A stretch of 64,000 bases of DNA from NCBI GenBank assembly GCA_029204225.1, contig MU832190.1, positions 1-64,000 of the forward strand, given 5' to 3'. Below are positions 11,190 through 21,269 of the stretch, piece after piece. The position numbers and the translations under genes were made by a program. This stretch comes from Diphasiastrum complanatum. Lineage: Eukaryota; Streptophyta; Lycopodiopsida; Lycopodiales; Lycopodiaceae. The first letter of the stretch is position 1. Each line of letters opens with the position of its first letter. The notes beneath the pieces are model-generated. The model saw only the letters and a list, made by a program, of their open reading frames with translations, was not told the DNA's origin and searched no databases.

Positions 11190-11798
11190 ATGTCTTCCTT
11201 TGCTACAAGGACCATTGCGACGGGAGTTGGAATGGACACGAAAAACTGTAATTATGGCAGTGTGTTTACTTTTAGCATCAATTTTGTTTGTGTTATTCTC
11301 TTTCGTTGCAGCCATCATTGCAGTGTTACCTAATGAGTGGAGTCATAGAGTGTCAACATTTAGCATATCCATGTTGGGCGGAGCCATACGTCTTATGGTT
11401 TTATACTTATTCACCTTGACTAGATTAGTAAGGCTTGTCTTTTATACAATGTTGCTTAATAACTGGAGTCATAGAGTGCTAACATTTAGCACGTTCATGT
11501 TCTGCGGCATACAGACTCACCCAACATGGATGTGCTAAATGTTGACAGTCTATGACTCCAGTTATTAGGCAACACTGTATAAAATTCAAGCCTTACTAAT
11601 CTAGTCAATGTGCCCAACATGGATGTGATAAACGTTGACACTCTTAAGACTCCAGTTATTAAGCAACACTGCAATGATAACTACAACGAGAAAAAAAACA
11701 CACAAACAAAATCAATGTTAAAAGTAAGTTCACCGCCATAATTACGGTTCTTTGCGTCCATTCCAACTCTCGTCGCAACAGTGCTTGTAGTAAAGGAG
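11190..11798. repeat. Foldback: inverted repeat with ~290 bp arms
   Basis: The left arm (about 11190-11505) and right arm (about 11525-11798) are reverse complements over almost their full length. CTTTGCTACAAG...ATTGCGACGGGAGTTGGAATGG on the left matches the complement of the right end, and AACTGGAGTCATAGAGTG...CATGTT meets AACATGGATGTGC...AACTGG at a ~20-base centre near 11515. Each arm also holds two copies of a ~48-base word (GGAGTCATAGAGTGTCAACATTTAGCA type). The arms differ by substitutions and a few short indels. An RNA from here would form a long hairpin. The matching hydrophobic frames in both arms (11200-11538 plus, 11659-11883 minus) are a by-product of the duplication, or a captured membrane-protein exon. 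Confidence 0.8.
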
Positions 11799-12255
11799 GT
11801 GATTGGAGCTCTGCATCATACGACAAGATTCTACATGAGATCCTGAGCAGGAGGGAGACATCCCTAAACCTAAGTTCACACAATACTCCGAATGATTCAT
11901 ACCTAAACCTTCGCGGTTGAGAAGCAGCTTCATGCGAACAGAGTAGGAGTGTAAGACAGCCAAATGCAGGGCCGATAATATGAAACCCTACCTTGGGGAT
12001 TCTTTGTTTTGTGTCAGCTCAGCGATTTCTCACGTCAAGAAGTTGAAGTGGAGAGAAGAGTGCATTCACATCTGTCCGGGTATCCTTCTCCGGGAGACGT
12101 ATTGCCAGTCCTGCGGAGCACCGCTAGCTAGATGCAACGGGTGTGCGCCTCGCATCATCAACTGTGTTCGCGCACTCTTCCGGAATTAACTGTAGAAGTT
12201 TAGAAACATTGCAATTATTGACCGAGCTCACTCACGGCTGCGTGCAACGGAGTCA
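11799..12255. other. Unassigned, relatively GC-rich stretch
   Basis: From about 12050 to 12250 the sequence is richer in G+C and CpG than its surroundings (CGGGAGACG, GCACCGCTAGC, GTGCGCGAAC on one strand or the other). It has short frames but no recognisable product. It could be transposon leader sequence or the edge of a decayed gene. Confidence 0.35.
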
Positions 12256-12369
12256 TGCCCCAATTATGCTTCTTGGTTTCCAAGGGGAGGCTCGAACCTG
12301 GGACCAAAGAAACTTTGGATGCCAAGCTAACCAGTTGAGCCAACCCTGTTGGGTTGTGCCCCAATTATG
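12256..12369 (-). mobile_element. 88 bp tRNA-derived insertion with 13 bp target duplication
   Basis: TGCCCCAATTATG is present at 12256-12268 and again, perfectly, at 12357-12369. The 88 bases between them read on the minus strand as a tRNA-like unit: A box TGGCTCAACTGG, B box GGTTCGAGCC within a short T stem, and a CCAAAG...CTTTGG hairpin in the anticodon region. This is the signature of a tRNA-derived retrosequence (a mini-SINE or tRNA retropseudogene) inserted by target-primed reverse transcription. There is no poly(A), and the 3' end is GGAAACCAAGAAG. Confidence 0.75.
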
Positions 12370-12719
12370 AAGCAGTTTGAAAAGAAAGGGCACAAGAGAC
12401 GGATCAGGGTCCTCGCCTCCTCAACGATACTCTCTGCATATCCTTAACCTCTATTCTAATTCATGGTTCAAACAAAGTTGCAGGATACAAAGAATCTCAT
12501 CCTTTCATTCATAATAATATAACATATATTATACCAACAACACACACAAAAACTAGCACTTTCCACGGTGCATATTTTCTATACCCAACAGCACAAACCA
12601 TATCTTTTTATATAAACAAAGAAACGACATACCAAGGACTAATGTATATAGGTATACCAAGGACTACTTGCATTTGATGTGACATGTGTCACAATTTGCC
12701 ACCCTCCTAGCAACAACTC
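12370..12719 (-). repeat. Candidate LTR, minus strand
   Basis: On the minus strand the segment starts TGAGTTGTTGCTAGG right after a purine tract TTATTAAGGGGG (12720-12732). It contains a TATA-like TTTATATAAAAAG (about 12605-12618) and continues as U5-like text past the tRNA-derived insertion. The terminal CA and a PBS were not found, so the 3' boundary is open. The upstream internal part (12733-12996) is shared with 15090-15376. Confidence 0.4.
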
Positions 12720-12996
12720 ACCCCCTTAATAATGTGGATGAAATTACAAACTCAAGACCAACACACAGCTAGTCAAGATTCTACAGCGGCTTAAAGATTT
12801 TGGACATAACTTGGCAAAAATGTTAAAGAATCAAGTTCACTTGCATTACAATACAACGTGTTACCTCTTACAAAATCCATAATCAAAGCTTTTCTAAAAA
12901 CTAATTCCTAACCAAAAAATCCCCCTTCAAAGTTTGCAAATTTTTACGCAAATAGGACTTATGATCCTTATGATCATTTGTGATTTTCAAGACCAT
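12720..12996 (-). repeat. Inverted duplicate, left arm
   Basis: This ~277-base segment is the reverse complement of 15090-15376 plus 15886-15897. Matching landmarks include TTTGAAGGGGGATTTTTTGG, the run through GCTTTGATTATGGATTTTG, and CTTTAACATTTTTGCCAAG. By eye the copies agree at well over nine positions in ten. The right copy carries two short extra segments (about 18 and 8 bases). Homology stops exactly at GATTTTCAAGAC (12996). The segment looks like a retrotransposon 3' untranslated region leading to a PPT. Confidence 0.8.
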
Positions 12997-13412
12997 CCTT
13001 TTGTTAATGAGCATCTTGAAAAGCCGTTCGGATCGGATCACTCCCGGGTCAAATCGGTTCAGATTATTTTCGACCCTTCACTAAATTATCTGGGCGGGTT
13101 CGGAACAACAGATCGGGTCTAATTTTTCAGACCCCGAAAAATTAGACCCTCAACATATTTTTTGATCCAGTGTATATTTCTCAACCCTTTGTATAAAATT
13201 TGACCCTATGTAATTTTTCAATACTATCAGTTAGAAATTCGACCCAACGACTTTACATTGATGTCCGCCAACTTTGTACATGCATTTATGGCATAAAGGC
13301 GGTTGTAATACTTGTAGGAAATTCAGTTGTAGATATTTTCAGTATATCAAACTTAGAATCTTCATCAGAAACTTCTTCTGATATTCCAAGTCTGATAATT
13401 CATTAATCTGTA

Positions 13413-13690
13413 TCATCGTTATCACGATCAACAAGCTGAAGTTATAACTTCATACAATTGTACTCATTTTTTATAATAATCAGAGTGCAATTTGTCCTAC
13501 TACTGTTATTGTTCTATTGCTCATTTGTATAAATCCTTCGTTTGAATCATTTTGCTGCTAATTGTGGTGCTTATGATCATCTGCTTCTCATTGCAGATTA
13601 TTAGTCTTGTTAATTCTATCAAGACAACATTCTAGCAAGCGTGTAGCCAATAGTATTCTGAAATCATTGTTACTACCAACGATCTTGCTC
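13413..13690 (+). repeat. Partial LTR and leader of a copia family
   Basis: ATCGTTATCACGATCAACAAGCTGAAG followed by GTTATAACTTC and GTACTCA...AATCAGAGTGCAATTTG matches, in inverted orientation, the sequences at 20548-20765 and 63790-63920. A stretch just before the gag start (TCTATCAAGACAACATTC...CTAGCAAGCGTG) matches the leader at 63600-63660. The LTR end and PBS seen at 63698-63710 are missing here, so a deletion removed that junction. Confidence 0.65.
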
Positions 13691-13697
13691 ACCCAGA

Positions 13698-13928
13698 ATG
13701 GATCTATCTTCTCTAATCGAGAAACTGGATGGAGGGAACTATCATCTCTGGAAGTTCAAAATGAAGGTCATGTTATTAGCCAAGGAACTGTGGCACGTTG
13801 TTGACGACACAGAAGTCAAGCCAAAAGGTGATGCATCCATTATCAATAAATTGAAACTGAGAGATGGCAAGGCATTTGCAATGATTACTCTCAATATCAA
13901 GGTGTTGGAAGTATTTCTACTCCGCTAA
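13698..13928 (+). pseudogene. Copia Gag N-terminus
   Basis: It starts at an ATG with the typical copia opening MDLSSLIEKLDGGNYHLWKF, followed by KMKVMLLAKELWHVV and a KAFAMITLNIK block, then ends early. It is the same family as the minus-strand gag at 63566. Only the first ~75 residues survive. The start is chosen because the same Met begins the relative, and the YxxWKxxM motif sits at its usual distance (about residue 15). Confidence 0.75.
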
Positions 13929-14129
13929 GTGGCTAGGTCTAAAGAGAGTTTCGTGCATAGTATAGTGGTAGACCGCTCCACCTTCTAAGTTCTACAAGCT
14001 ATCAACTATAAATAAAGAACAATAACAAAAAGGGAGCACCAAGGCTTTCCCAACTGGTGCTTGGAATGGAAACTAATTAGATGTGACTAAGGCGATACCC
14101 AACTAGTCACTACTTGGAAATCTTTCTTG

Positions 14130-14409
14130 GATAAGAAATTTTTCTTCTTCATTGGATAAGAAATCTTTCTTTTGTGAGTCATGCATCTATGGGAAGCACT
14201 CTAGAAGCAAGTTTCCCAAATCACATTCCATCAAAACAAAGCATGTATTGGATCTTGTACATAGTGATCTTTGTGGTCCAATGCCAACTCTGTCCTTAGG
14301 AGATGCAATCTATTTTATCACTTTCATAGATGATTATTTTAGATGGTCTACAGTCATGTTCATGTTCAATTATCAACAACTGGCAAATTTGCCTTCTGTT
14401 GAGTTGTGA
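14130..14409 (+). pseudogene. Copia pre-integrase and integrase N-terminus
   Basis: The frame carries FFCESCIYGKHSRSKFPKS (the two Cys of the integrase zinc finger), VLDLVHSDLCGPMPT (first catalytic Asp) and YFITFIDDYFRWSTVMFM. The His pair of the zinc finger, the remaining core and all of RT are missing. It lies 200 bases downstream of the gag fragment on the same strand, so it is probably the same dead element after internal deletion. Confidence 0.75.
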
Positions 14410-15089
14410 AGGATATACTTTCAAGCTTTTCGGCTTGCCTAAATTTCAAATAGTACATGTTTGGATGATGCCATAAAAGAATGAAGATGTATTGCATAAT
14501 CATTCTATTAGTTTAAGATTTGAACTTACAAGCTTTTGGTCCACTCATCAAAATTGTATTCCTCCCTCCTCTCCCTCAAGGTTAGTAGTGCAAAATCTCA
14601 CACGATTTCTCCCAAATAATGGGTAGTTATGTTTTGAGGATTTTGGATCATTTAGGCTCAACAAGGACAAGGGCGAGCCCCAAATGCCATTAACCCACAT
14701 ACATCTACAAATTGAATCTATCCTCCAAAGCTATTAGATCAAATGGAAACAAAAAAGACAACCCACTTTTTAAAGTGGATTTCAACACATTGAAAAAGTG
14801 TTCGTTGGAAGTAAAAATTGTGTTTGGGTTTTAAGTTGTCAACATCGTACAAAATTTCATGATAAGAGGTTATGTAAATAAATGTTAGTGCATCCCATTA
14901 AGATGGTGCTCTTAAAACTAATGGTAGTTATCATGAAAATATTAGTTTTAAAGTTCATAGACTAGTCTTTTACAATACACATTTTCAATTATTAATGATT
15001 GCAAGCTCTATATATCCTATAAAAGCAAACTTACATTTAATTTTTCAATAAATATGGGGGTTAATAAGAAACTACTTTCTCAAATATCG
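14410..15089. other. No gene recognised
   Basis: AT-rich, stop-rich sequence between the integrase fragment and the right inverted-repeat arm. A few words look like copia RNase H edges but nothing that can be supported. Confidence 0.4.
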
Positions 15090-15376
15090 TCTTGAAAATC
15101 ACAAAAATGCACAATAGTGCACATGATCATAAGAATTATAAGTCCTATTTGCCTAAAAATTTGCAAACTTTGAAGGGGGATTTTTTGGTTAGGAATTAGT
15201 TTTTAGAAAAGCTTTGATTATGGATTTTGTAAGAGGTAACACATTGTATTGTAATGCAAGTGAACTTGATTCTTTAACATTTTTGCCAAGTTATGTCCAA
15301 AATCCTTAAGCCACTATAGAATCTTGACTAGTTGGCTAGCTGTGTGTTGGTCTTGAGTTTGTAATTTCATCCACAT
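15090..15376 (+). repeat. Inverted duplicate, right arm
   Basis: Reverse complement of 12720-12996, beginning GTCTTGAAAATCAC and running to CATCCACAT. After CCACAT the homology stops and resumes at 15886 with TATTAAGGGGGTGA, because a 503-base element is inserted between. Past GGGGGTGA the two copies diverge completely. Confidence 0.8.
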
Positions 15377-15885
15377 TTGAACCCTAATTGCAACTTACTT
15401 GGTTGCAACTATTTCGAGCACGACATATTAATGCCCCTAGGTAAGTGCTTTGTAAAAAGAAAAGACAACTGAGACAAAGAACATGGCAAATGACCACCGG
15501 TCTAGTGCCCATTACATGGAGGGCTTTGGGGGCCCTCATTCTAGGCTTGTTGCCATTTGTAAAGCATACCTCGTTCTCTTTCTAATAACACCTTTGTTGG
15601 AAAAAAAAAACAATAAAATAATATGCTTGTTCACATTTTGCCCTCCAAAATGTGAGTCGACCCTTCAAAACATGCAAGAAAGACGATGCCTTTCTTTAAA
15701 AGTCCCTTTGACCCCTCCCTTGAAGGGTAATGCAACTTGCAAATTCCATCAAATTTTCTTACATTGTCCATGTTATATTATTTCACCGTGCAAATATTTA
15801 GTGTTACATCAAAAGTAGGTGCATTATGAACGAGCTAGATTATATATATATAAAGTAGATTTAAGAAAAAGAAAGGAGTCCACAT
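15371..15885. mobile_element. 503 bp insertion with 6 bp target duplication
   Basis: CCACAT occurs at 15371-15376 and at 15880-15885. The paralogous sequence near 12730 has it once, uninterrupted. The inserted 503 bases (15377-15879) begin TTGAACCCTAATTGC and end in an A-rich tail after a TATATATATATA run (AAGAAAAAGAAAGGAGT). I see no terminal inverted repeats, LTRs or PBS. A SINE-like or other non-autonomous element is possible. The frame at 15483-15818 has no recognisable domain. Confidence 0.65.
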
Positions 15886-16257
15886 TATTAAGGGGGTGAA
15901 CTTTGGATCAAAATTTTCACCTCCTTTAGCCTATTTTGACCAAAAGAAAGGCTATAGCCTCCAAACGAAGGGCACCCTGACTGTACCTACAAGTACGGTA
16001 CACTAAAACAGAGTGATTGCCATGGAGAAAGTGTTCAAAGTGTGCCAGAAGTGATTTCACCATTCCACTGGGCAGGAAGTTGGGAGTTGGTGACGTGAAG
16101 CATTTTGGAAAACGATGCCAGTTTGGCTTTCAATTTGGCGAAAGAGCGGCGGGTGGCCTGGTAAGCTATTGCAGGCCATTATTATCGATTTTTGACATCA
16201 CGGTTGGCTCTAGCATACACTTTATAGCCTACAGGTGAAGTTTTAAGCAGTTCGGAG
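15886..16257 (+). other. Leader upstream of copia gag
   Basis: Non-coding sequence immediately before the gag start. The words CAAGTACGGTACACTAAAACAGAGTGATT, GGAGAAAGTG and GGGCAGGAAG have counterparts, on the minus strand, in 28130-28310 upstream of a related gag. The segment is therefore the 5' untranslated leader of this family. No LTR end or PBS could be found, so the true 5' end has been lost or is too decayed to see. Confidence 0.5.
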
Positions 16258-17283
16258 ATGGCAAACATCAATGAGGCAATTTTGGGCGATGCAAGCAAAC
16301 TTGATGGGGCTTCTAACTACAACATCTGGAAATTCAAAATGAAGAGCATTTTGATGGAAAAAGAGTTGTGGGAAATTGTGGCAGGTATTGAAGTCCGACC
16401 AAATACCACTCCAGGTGACATAAGGGCCTTTGATAAAAAGGCACAGAGAGCATTATCCTTGATCAATCTTTCAGTGAAAGACCATGTGATCACTCACATA
16501 AGTGATGCCACGACGGCTAGGGGAGGTTGGGAAGCTCTTAGAATGCAATTTCAAACTTGCAATCCAGCTCGAGCCATGTTCTTGAAGTCAAGATTGAACA
16601 CAGTAAGGATGGAAGAAAATGAATCAGTGGGATCCTTCTTCACCAGGATAAAGGAGCTGAGAGATCAACTTGTGGCGATTGGAGAACCAATCAGAGATAT
16701 TGAATTGGTACATACCACAATGAGCAGTGTCTCGGAAGGGCTACAGATGTTTGTGAGCGGCATTGCTTCGAGGGAGAGGTTGACTACTTTTGAAGACTTC
16801 CACGGAATCATGTTGCAAGAAGAGCAGCGTCGCGAAGTGGTGAAGTCAAGACAAACTCCACAGGAGGATCAAGCCTTGCTTGCTAAAGGCAAGCAGAATG
16901 GATGGAAAAGGATTCCTAAGAAATCCAAGGATGATGATGACGAAGGAGAATCGTCATCAAAAGAGAAAAAGAAGAAGAAAGGAAAATGTTACTATTGCCA
17001 CAAACCGGGCCATTGGGCACGCGAGTGTTATAAGAAGAAAGCATACATAAAGGCGGAAAAAGTGAATCAACAAGGAAACATTGCCAAAGATGATGGAGAA
17101 GATGACGAGACAAGTGTTTTCTCATCGGTATTGGCATCCCAAGTTGATGATGGTGCCAGATGGTTTATAGATTCAGGCGCCACAAGGCATATGACTGGAA
17201 AACGTGATTGGTTTGAAAAATTCTCACCAATCCATGATGGGGATAAGGTCACTCAAGCCAATGGAGAGGAATGCCAAATATAG
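16258..17283 (+). pseudogene. Copia Gag and protease
   Basis: Starts MANINEAILGDASKLDGASN with the copia Gag signature YNIWKFKMKS (about residue 21), then a UBN2-type Gag domain to about residue 190. A Lys-rich linker and a perfect CX2CX4HX4C zinc knuckle follow (C244, C247, H252, C257), then the aspartic protease active site FIDSGAT (D305). Gag packages the RNA, and the protease processes the polyprotein. The frame ends at TAG 17281-17283, where relatives have Gln (ECQIQGVGNV). The same frame stays open after it to about 17365. The stop therefore looks like a CAG to TAG mutation rather than the natural end. Confidence 0.85.
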
Positions 17284-17365
17284 GGTGTGGGCAATGTACC
17301 TGTGCAATTGTCTGATGGCAAAATTAAAAATATCCCTAATGTACTTTATGTCCCTGGACTCAAAA

Positions 17366-19250
17366 AAGAGTTTGCTTTCTGTTGGTGTAATGACAAATCA
17401 ACATCTTAAAGTTGAATTTGTCAAGGATGGATGCCTTATGAAGGATACGAACCATGACCACAAGGTGTTGGCGAAGGGTTATAGAGATAGTAACTGTGGC
17501 CTTTATAAATTGGATGCTGCAAAACCAGGCGAATATGGTTTGGCTATCTCAACAACATCTCAATCCGAGTTATGGCACAAAAGACTTGGTCATTTGAACT
17601 ATGGGAGCTTGAGATTGATGGCGAAGCTGAAGATGGTAATAGGGTTACTAGCATTGCAGGATGATCACCATGCAATATGTGAAGGATGCATCATGGGAAA
17701 GCATCACAGAGAGGCATTCAAGAAAGGTGGAGCTGCAAGAGCTAAGAAACCACTAGAACTAATTCACAGCGACCTGTGTGACCCAAGGAAGACCATGTCG
17801 TTGGAAAAAGCATATTATTTTAAGACTTTCATAGATGATTACTCTAGGAGGACATGGATTTATTTCTTGAAGAAGAAATCTGACACTTTTTCTCGTTTCA
17901 AGGAGTTCAAAACTTTGGTAGAGAACCAACTAGATGCACGCATAAAAGTGCTAACATCTGATAGAGGGGGTGAATATAAATCTGATGATTTTGAAGATTT
18001 TTGCAAAGAACACGGCATTAAAAGACAATTCACACAGTCACACACGCCGCATAGTAATGGTGTAGCTGAAAGGAAAAACAGAACTATTATGGAGAGTGCA
18101 CGCTCCATGATGAAGCAAATGGGCTTGACCGATTCACTTTGGTCGGAAGCGTGCAGTGCGACAACGTTCTTGCAAAACAGGAGCCCTACAGTTGCGGTTC
18201 CAAATGTGACTCCTAAAGAAGCATTTATTGGAATAAAGCCAAAAATCGACAAATTTCGTGTCATTGGATGTAAGGCCTATGTACATGTGCCAAAGGAGGA
18301 GCGAAAGAAACTTGATGCCAAAGCAATCAAGTGTATCTTCGTCGGTTATGATGAAAGAACGAAAGCTTACAGGTGTTTTGATCCTGTAATGAACAAGATT
18401 CACATCAGCAAAGATGTGATCTTTGATGAAACACATAGGTATGAAGATGAAGACCATGCAAGAGGTGAAAGCATCAAGAGACTTCCCACAATTCTGGAGG
18501 AAGAAAATGAAGAAGATGCTCCACAAAATTATGCACGTGAAGATGAAAGTCGAGAGGGCGAATATGAAAGAACACCACCTATTCAAGAGCCTATGGGGAG
18601 GTACTTGCCAATGGGAGCAATGAAGGAGAAATCGGTTGGAAGTAAGAAACATTACTTGGACACTCCTTGGGATACATACTCTCCACGTAGTGTATCACCT
18701 GAATCTAAGATACCAAAATGGTATGAAAAGATCATGAAGGATGCAAAGCTAAATCAAACAGGATCTAGCACACACAGTGAAGTGAGAAGATTAACACGGG
18801 AAAGGAAGTCTTTCGATCGTTATCATGTGAACTATGCCCTAATGACTGACATTTTGAAGTGTCGAGAGCCATCAACCTTTGATGAGGCAAAAGATCACAA
18901 AGAGTGGCAAAGGGCAATGGAAGAAGAGATAGAATCCATCCAAAGACATGATACATGGGAGTTGGTTGATCTACCACTTGGAGAGAAACCCATTGATAAC
19001 AAATGGGTGTTTAGAACAAAGTTTCATGCGGATGGCACAATAGCAAAGTATAAGGCACACCTAGTAGTGAAGGGTTATGACCAAAGCAAAGGAATTGACT
19101 ATGAAGAGACATTTGCTCCAGTGGCTAAGTGGACTACGCTACGCCTTATCATTGCCTTAGCATCTCATTTTGGGTGGAAAATCCATCAAATGGATGTGAA
19201 GTCTGCATTTTTGAATGGTGACTTAGAAGAAGTTTACATGGTCCAACCGC
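17366..19250 (+). pseudogene. Copia integrase and N-terminal reverse transcriptase
   Basis: A frameshift near 17366 moves pol into a new frame, which continues with KKSLLSVGVMTNQHLKV. The zinc finger LWHKRLGH...CEGC is followed by the core DDE: Asp in LELIHSD (about 17771), Asp in TSDRGGE (about 17960), and Glu in NGVAER (about 18068) exactly 36 residues later. The RT start is WVFRTKFHADGTIAKYK, then FAPVAKWTTLR and the first catalytic Asp in HQMDVKSAFLNG (about 19190). Integrase joins the cDNA to the chromosome and RT copies the RNA. Another frameshift near 19250 ends this frame. Catalytic residues are intact, so the element decayed fairly recently. Confidence 0.85.
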
Positions 19251-20095
19251 ATGGCAAAAGGGCAAGAACAGAAAGTATGTAAACTACGCAAAGCACTTTA
19301 TGGCCTTAAGCAAGCGCCACGTGCATGGTATGGACGCATTGACAGTTACTTTCTTTCACATGGATTTGTAAGAACAAATTCAGATCCAAATTTTTATGTT
19401 CTTATAAATGATGACAACATTGCCTTGATTGTACTTTACGTTGATGATATCATTATCACTGGCAATGATGAGAACCTTACTCGTTCTATCAAAGCCAACT
19501 TGTGCAAGCAATTTGAGATGACAGATTTAGATCTTATGCACTATTGCTTGGGTGTCGAAGTATGGCAAACTAGCAGTGATATCAGGTTATGTCAAAACAA
19601 GTATGTAGGTGAGATATTGGAGAGATTTCACATGATAGAGTGCAAACCTTCCATCACCCCTTGCGAAGCTGGTAAGAAATTATCTCGTATTGATCATAGT
19701 GCACATGTTGATGCTACACTATTTCGTCAGCTAGTTGGAAGCTTAACATATCTTACAACTACACGTCCTGATATCTGCTATGCTGTAAGTTTGATTAGCC
19801 AATTCATGTCATCACCCACTATGAACCATTGGAAAGCTGCAAAAAGGACTTTGAGGTATGTAAAAGGTACACCGAACATTGGTCTAGTCTACAAAAGACA
19901 AAGTGTTTTACCTAAGTTGCAAGGTTATGTTGACGCTGATTGGGCTGGAAGTATAGATGATAAAAAGTCAACAACAGGTTATACCTTCAATTTTGGTAGC
20001 GGCTATTTTTCATGGTCTAGCAAGAAGCAAGATACTATTTCTCTTTCTTCCACAGAAGCCGAATATAAAGCGTTGAGTAATTGCATAATGTTCTT
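19251..20095 (+). pseudogene. Copia reverse transcriptase C-half and RNase H
   Basis: Continues pol after a frameshift: KVCKLRKALYGLKQAPRAWY, the RT active site YVDDIIITG (19437-19448), the thumb (DLDLMHYCLGVEVW), the GSLTYLTTTRPDICYAVS block, and RNase H starting GYVDADWAGSIDDKKSTTGY with SSTEAEYKALSNC. At about 20085-20095 the RNase H is cut. The last third of that domain (the ENQSA and HYHFVRE region), the PPT and the 3' LTR are replaced by gag sequence of another element. Confidence 0.85.
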
Positions 20096-20547
20096 GTGGC
20101 TGAGGAGAGTAGGATTCTACACCTCAAAACAAGAATGGGGTCCTTGTCACTACATAATGGTGATGAGAAAGCAAACTTCACATCTAAAGGCAAAAAGAAG
20201 ACTCATTCTTTCAAGAAGTTCCAAGGCAAGGAGGCCGAGGCAAAGGATGGAGGATCCACCTCCAAAGGGAAGCAAAAAACAAAGCCAAGCTAAAGTGTTT
20301 CTTTTGTGGGAAGAAAGAACACTTTGCTTCCGAATTTTATAAGAAGAAGAATGCGCAAGGGAGTGAAGATCAAGGCAATCTTGCACAAGGGGAAGAGGAA
20401 GAGGATGGCTTCAACACATCCTTGATGGTAGCATCTACACCAAGATCAAGCCAAGAGACATGGTGGATTGATAGTGGGGCTAGTTCCCACATGTCATTCA
20501 ACAAGCATTATTTTTCTACTCTACTTTCTTGTAATGATTTTAAGTGA
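20084..20547 (+). pseudogene. Gag zinc knuckle-protease fragment of another copia
   Basis: Directly fused to the truncated RNase H. It reads VLVAEESRILHLKTRMGSLS and a GDEKANFTSKGKKK Lys-rich linker, then in a shifted frame the zinc knuckle CFFCGKKEHFASEF (last Cys changed to Phe, Gly to Glu) and protease motif WWIDSGASSHMS, ending at TGA 20545-20547. The closest relative in the window is the Gag-protease frame at 57740-58966, which shares the linker and knuckle almost word for word. In a normal element gag precedes RNase H by about 3 kb, so this order is a rearrangement. Confidence 0.8.
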
Positions 20548-20765
20548 GCGCGTTGTGTAGGAACAGAAACACAACAGTTAGCAACAGAAGTATTCAAGAA
20601 GAAGAATTCATATAGATTGCACAATGAACGATGCAAGAGTGAGACAAAAATTGCACTCTGATTAATATCAACAATGAGTACAATAGCTTGAAGTAATAAC
20701 TTCAGCTTGCTGAGCGTGATAACGCTGGCTACAAAAATTCTGATTGAAAGAGAATTTCAATTAAC
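20548..20765 (-). repeat. LTR fragment, minus strand
   Basis: On the minus strand it contains GCCAGCGTTATCACGCTC followed by AGCAAGCTGAAGTTATTAC and GTACTCATTGTTGATATTAATC, matching the LTR sequences at 13413-13500 (plus) and 63790-63920 (minus). It lacks clear TG and CA ends, so it is a truncated or solo remnant. No coding part of that family adjoins it here. Confidence 0.65.
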
Positions 20766-20971
20766 TCAATTAACACTTACATAGCTTGATTCAGCTAATA
20801 TATAGATTTACAATTGTCCAGAATAATATCTTATGCCTTAACTACCATTTACTCCAGTTTTGCATCTATACAAAGTTGGTAACCACCCTTAGGATATTTG
20901 TTTCTCCAGCTGTTTTAGGGTTGATGATAAGTTGGCGATGTTGGTTTACCAATGTAGCAAAAACACAAAGA

Positions 20972-21250
20972 ACCCGAAGGTGCCCTTTAGACTGAAGGTA
21001 TGCAACTCCTGAAGGTGCCCTTAGACTTAAGGTATGTAAATCCTGAAGGCCCCCTTAGATTTAAGACAACGAAGAAGGCGAAAAAGCCGAAAAGTGCCTT
21101 GGACTAAAGGCAACGAAGAAGGTGAAGGTGCCTTAGACTAAAGGTAGTGAAAAAGCAGAAGGTGATTTAGATTAAAGACAACGAAAATGCCAAAGGTGCC
21201 TTAGACTGAAGGCAACAGAAAAACCGAAAAAGCCAAAGGTGCCTTTAAAA
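20972..21250 (+). repeat. Degenerate minisatellite (GAAGGTGCCTTAGACT)
   Basis: About eight to nine imperfect copies of a word like GAAGGTGCCCTTAGACTGAAGGTA, alternating with short ACGAAGAAGGCGAAAAAGCC spacers, give a repeat period of roughly 35-45 bases. The array is variable in length and not translated in one clean frame. It lies just before a decayed copia integrase. Confidence 0.7.
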
Positions 21251-21269
21251 TGGTTTTTAAGGCATTCTG

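Noticed and set aside
11200-11538. A membrane protein gene (hydrophobic frame)
   Set aside because: The same reading exists in the opposite arm of the foldback, there is no stop-codon or splice evidence for a full gene, and no family is recognised.
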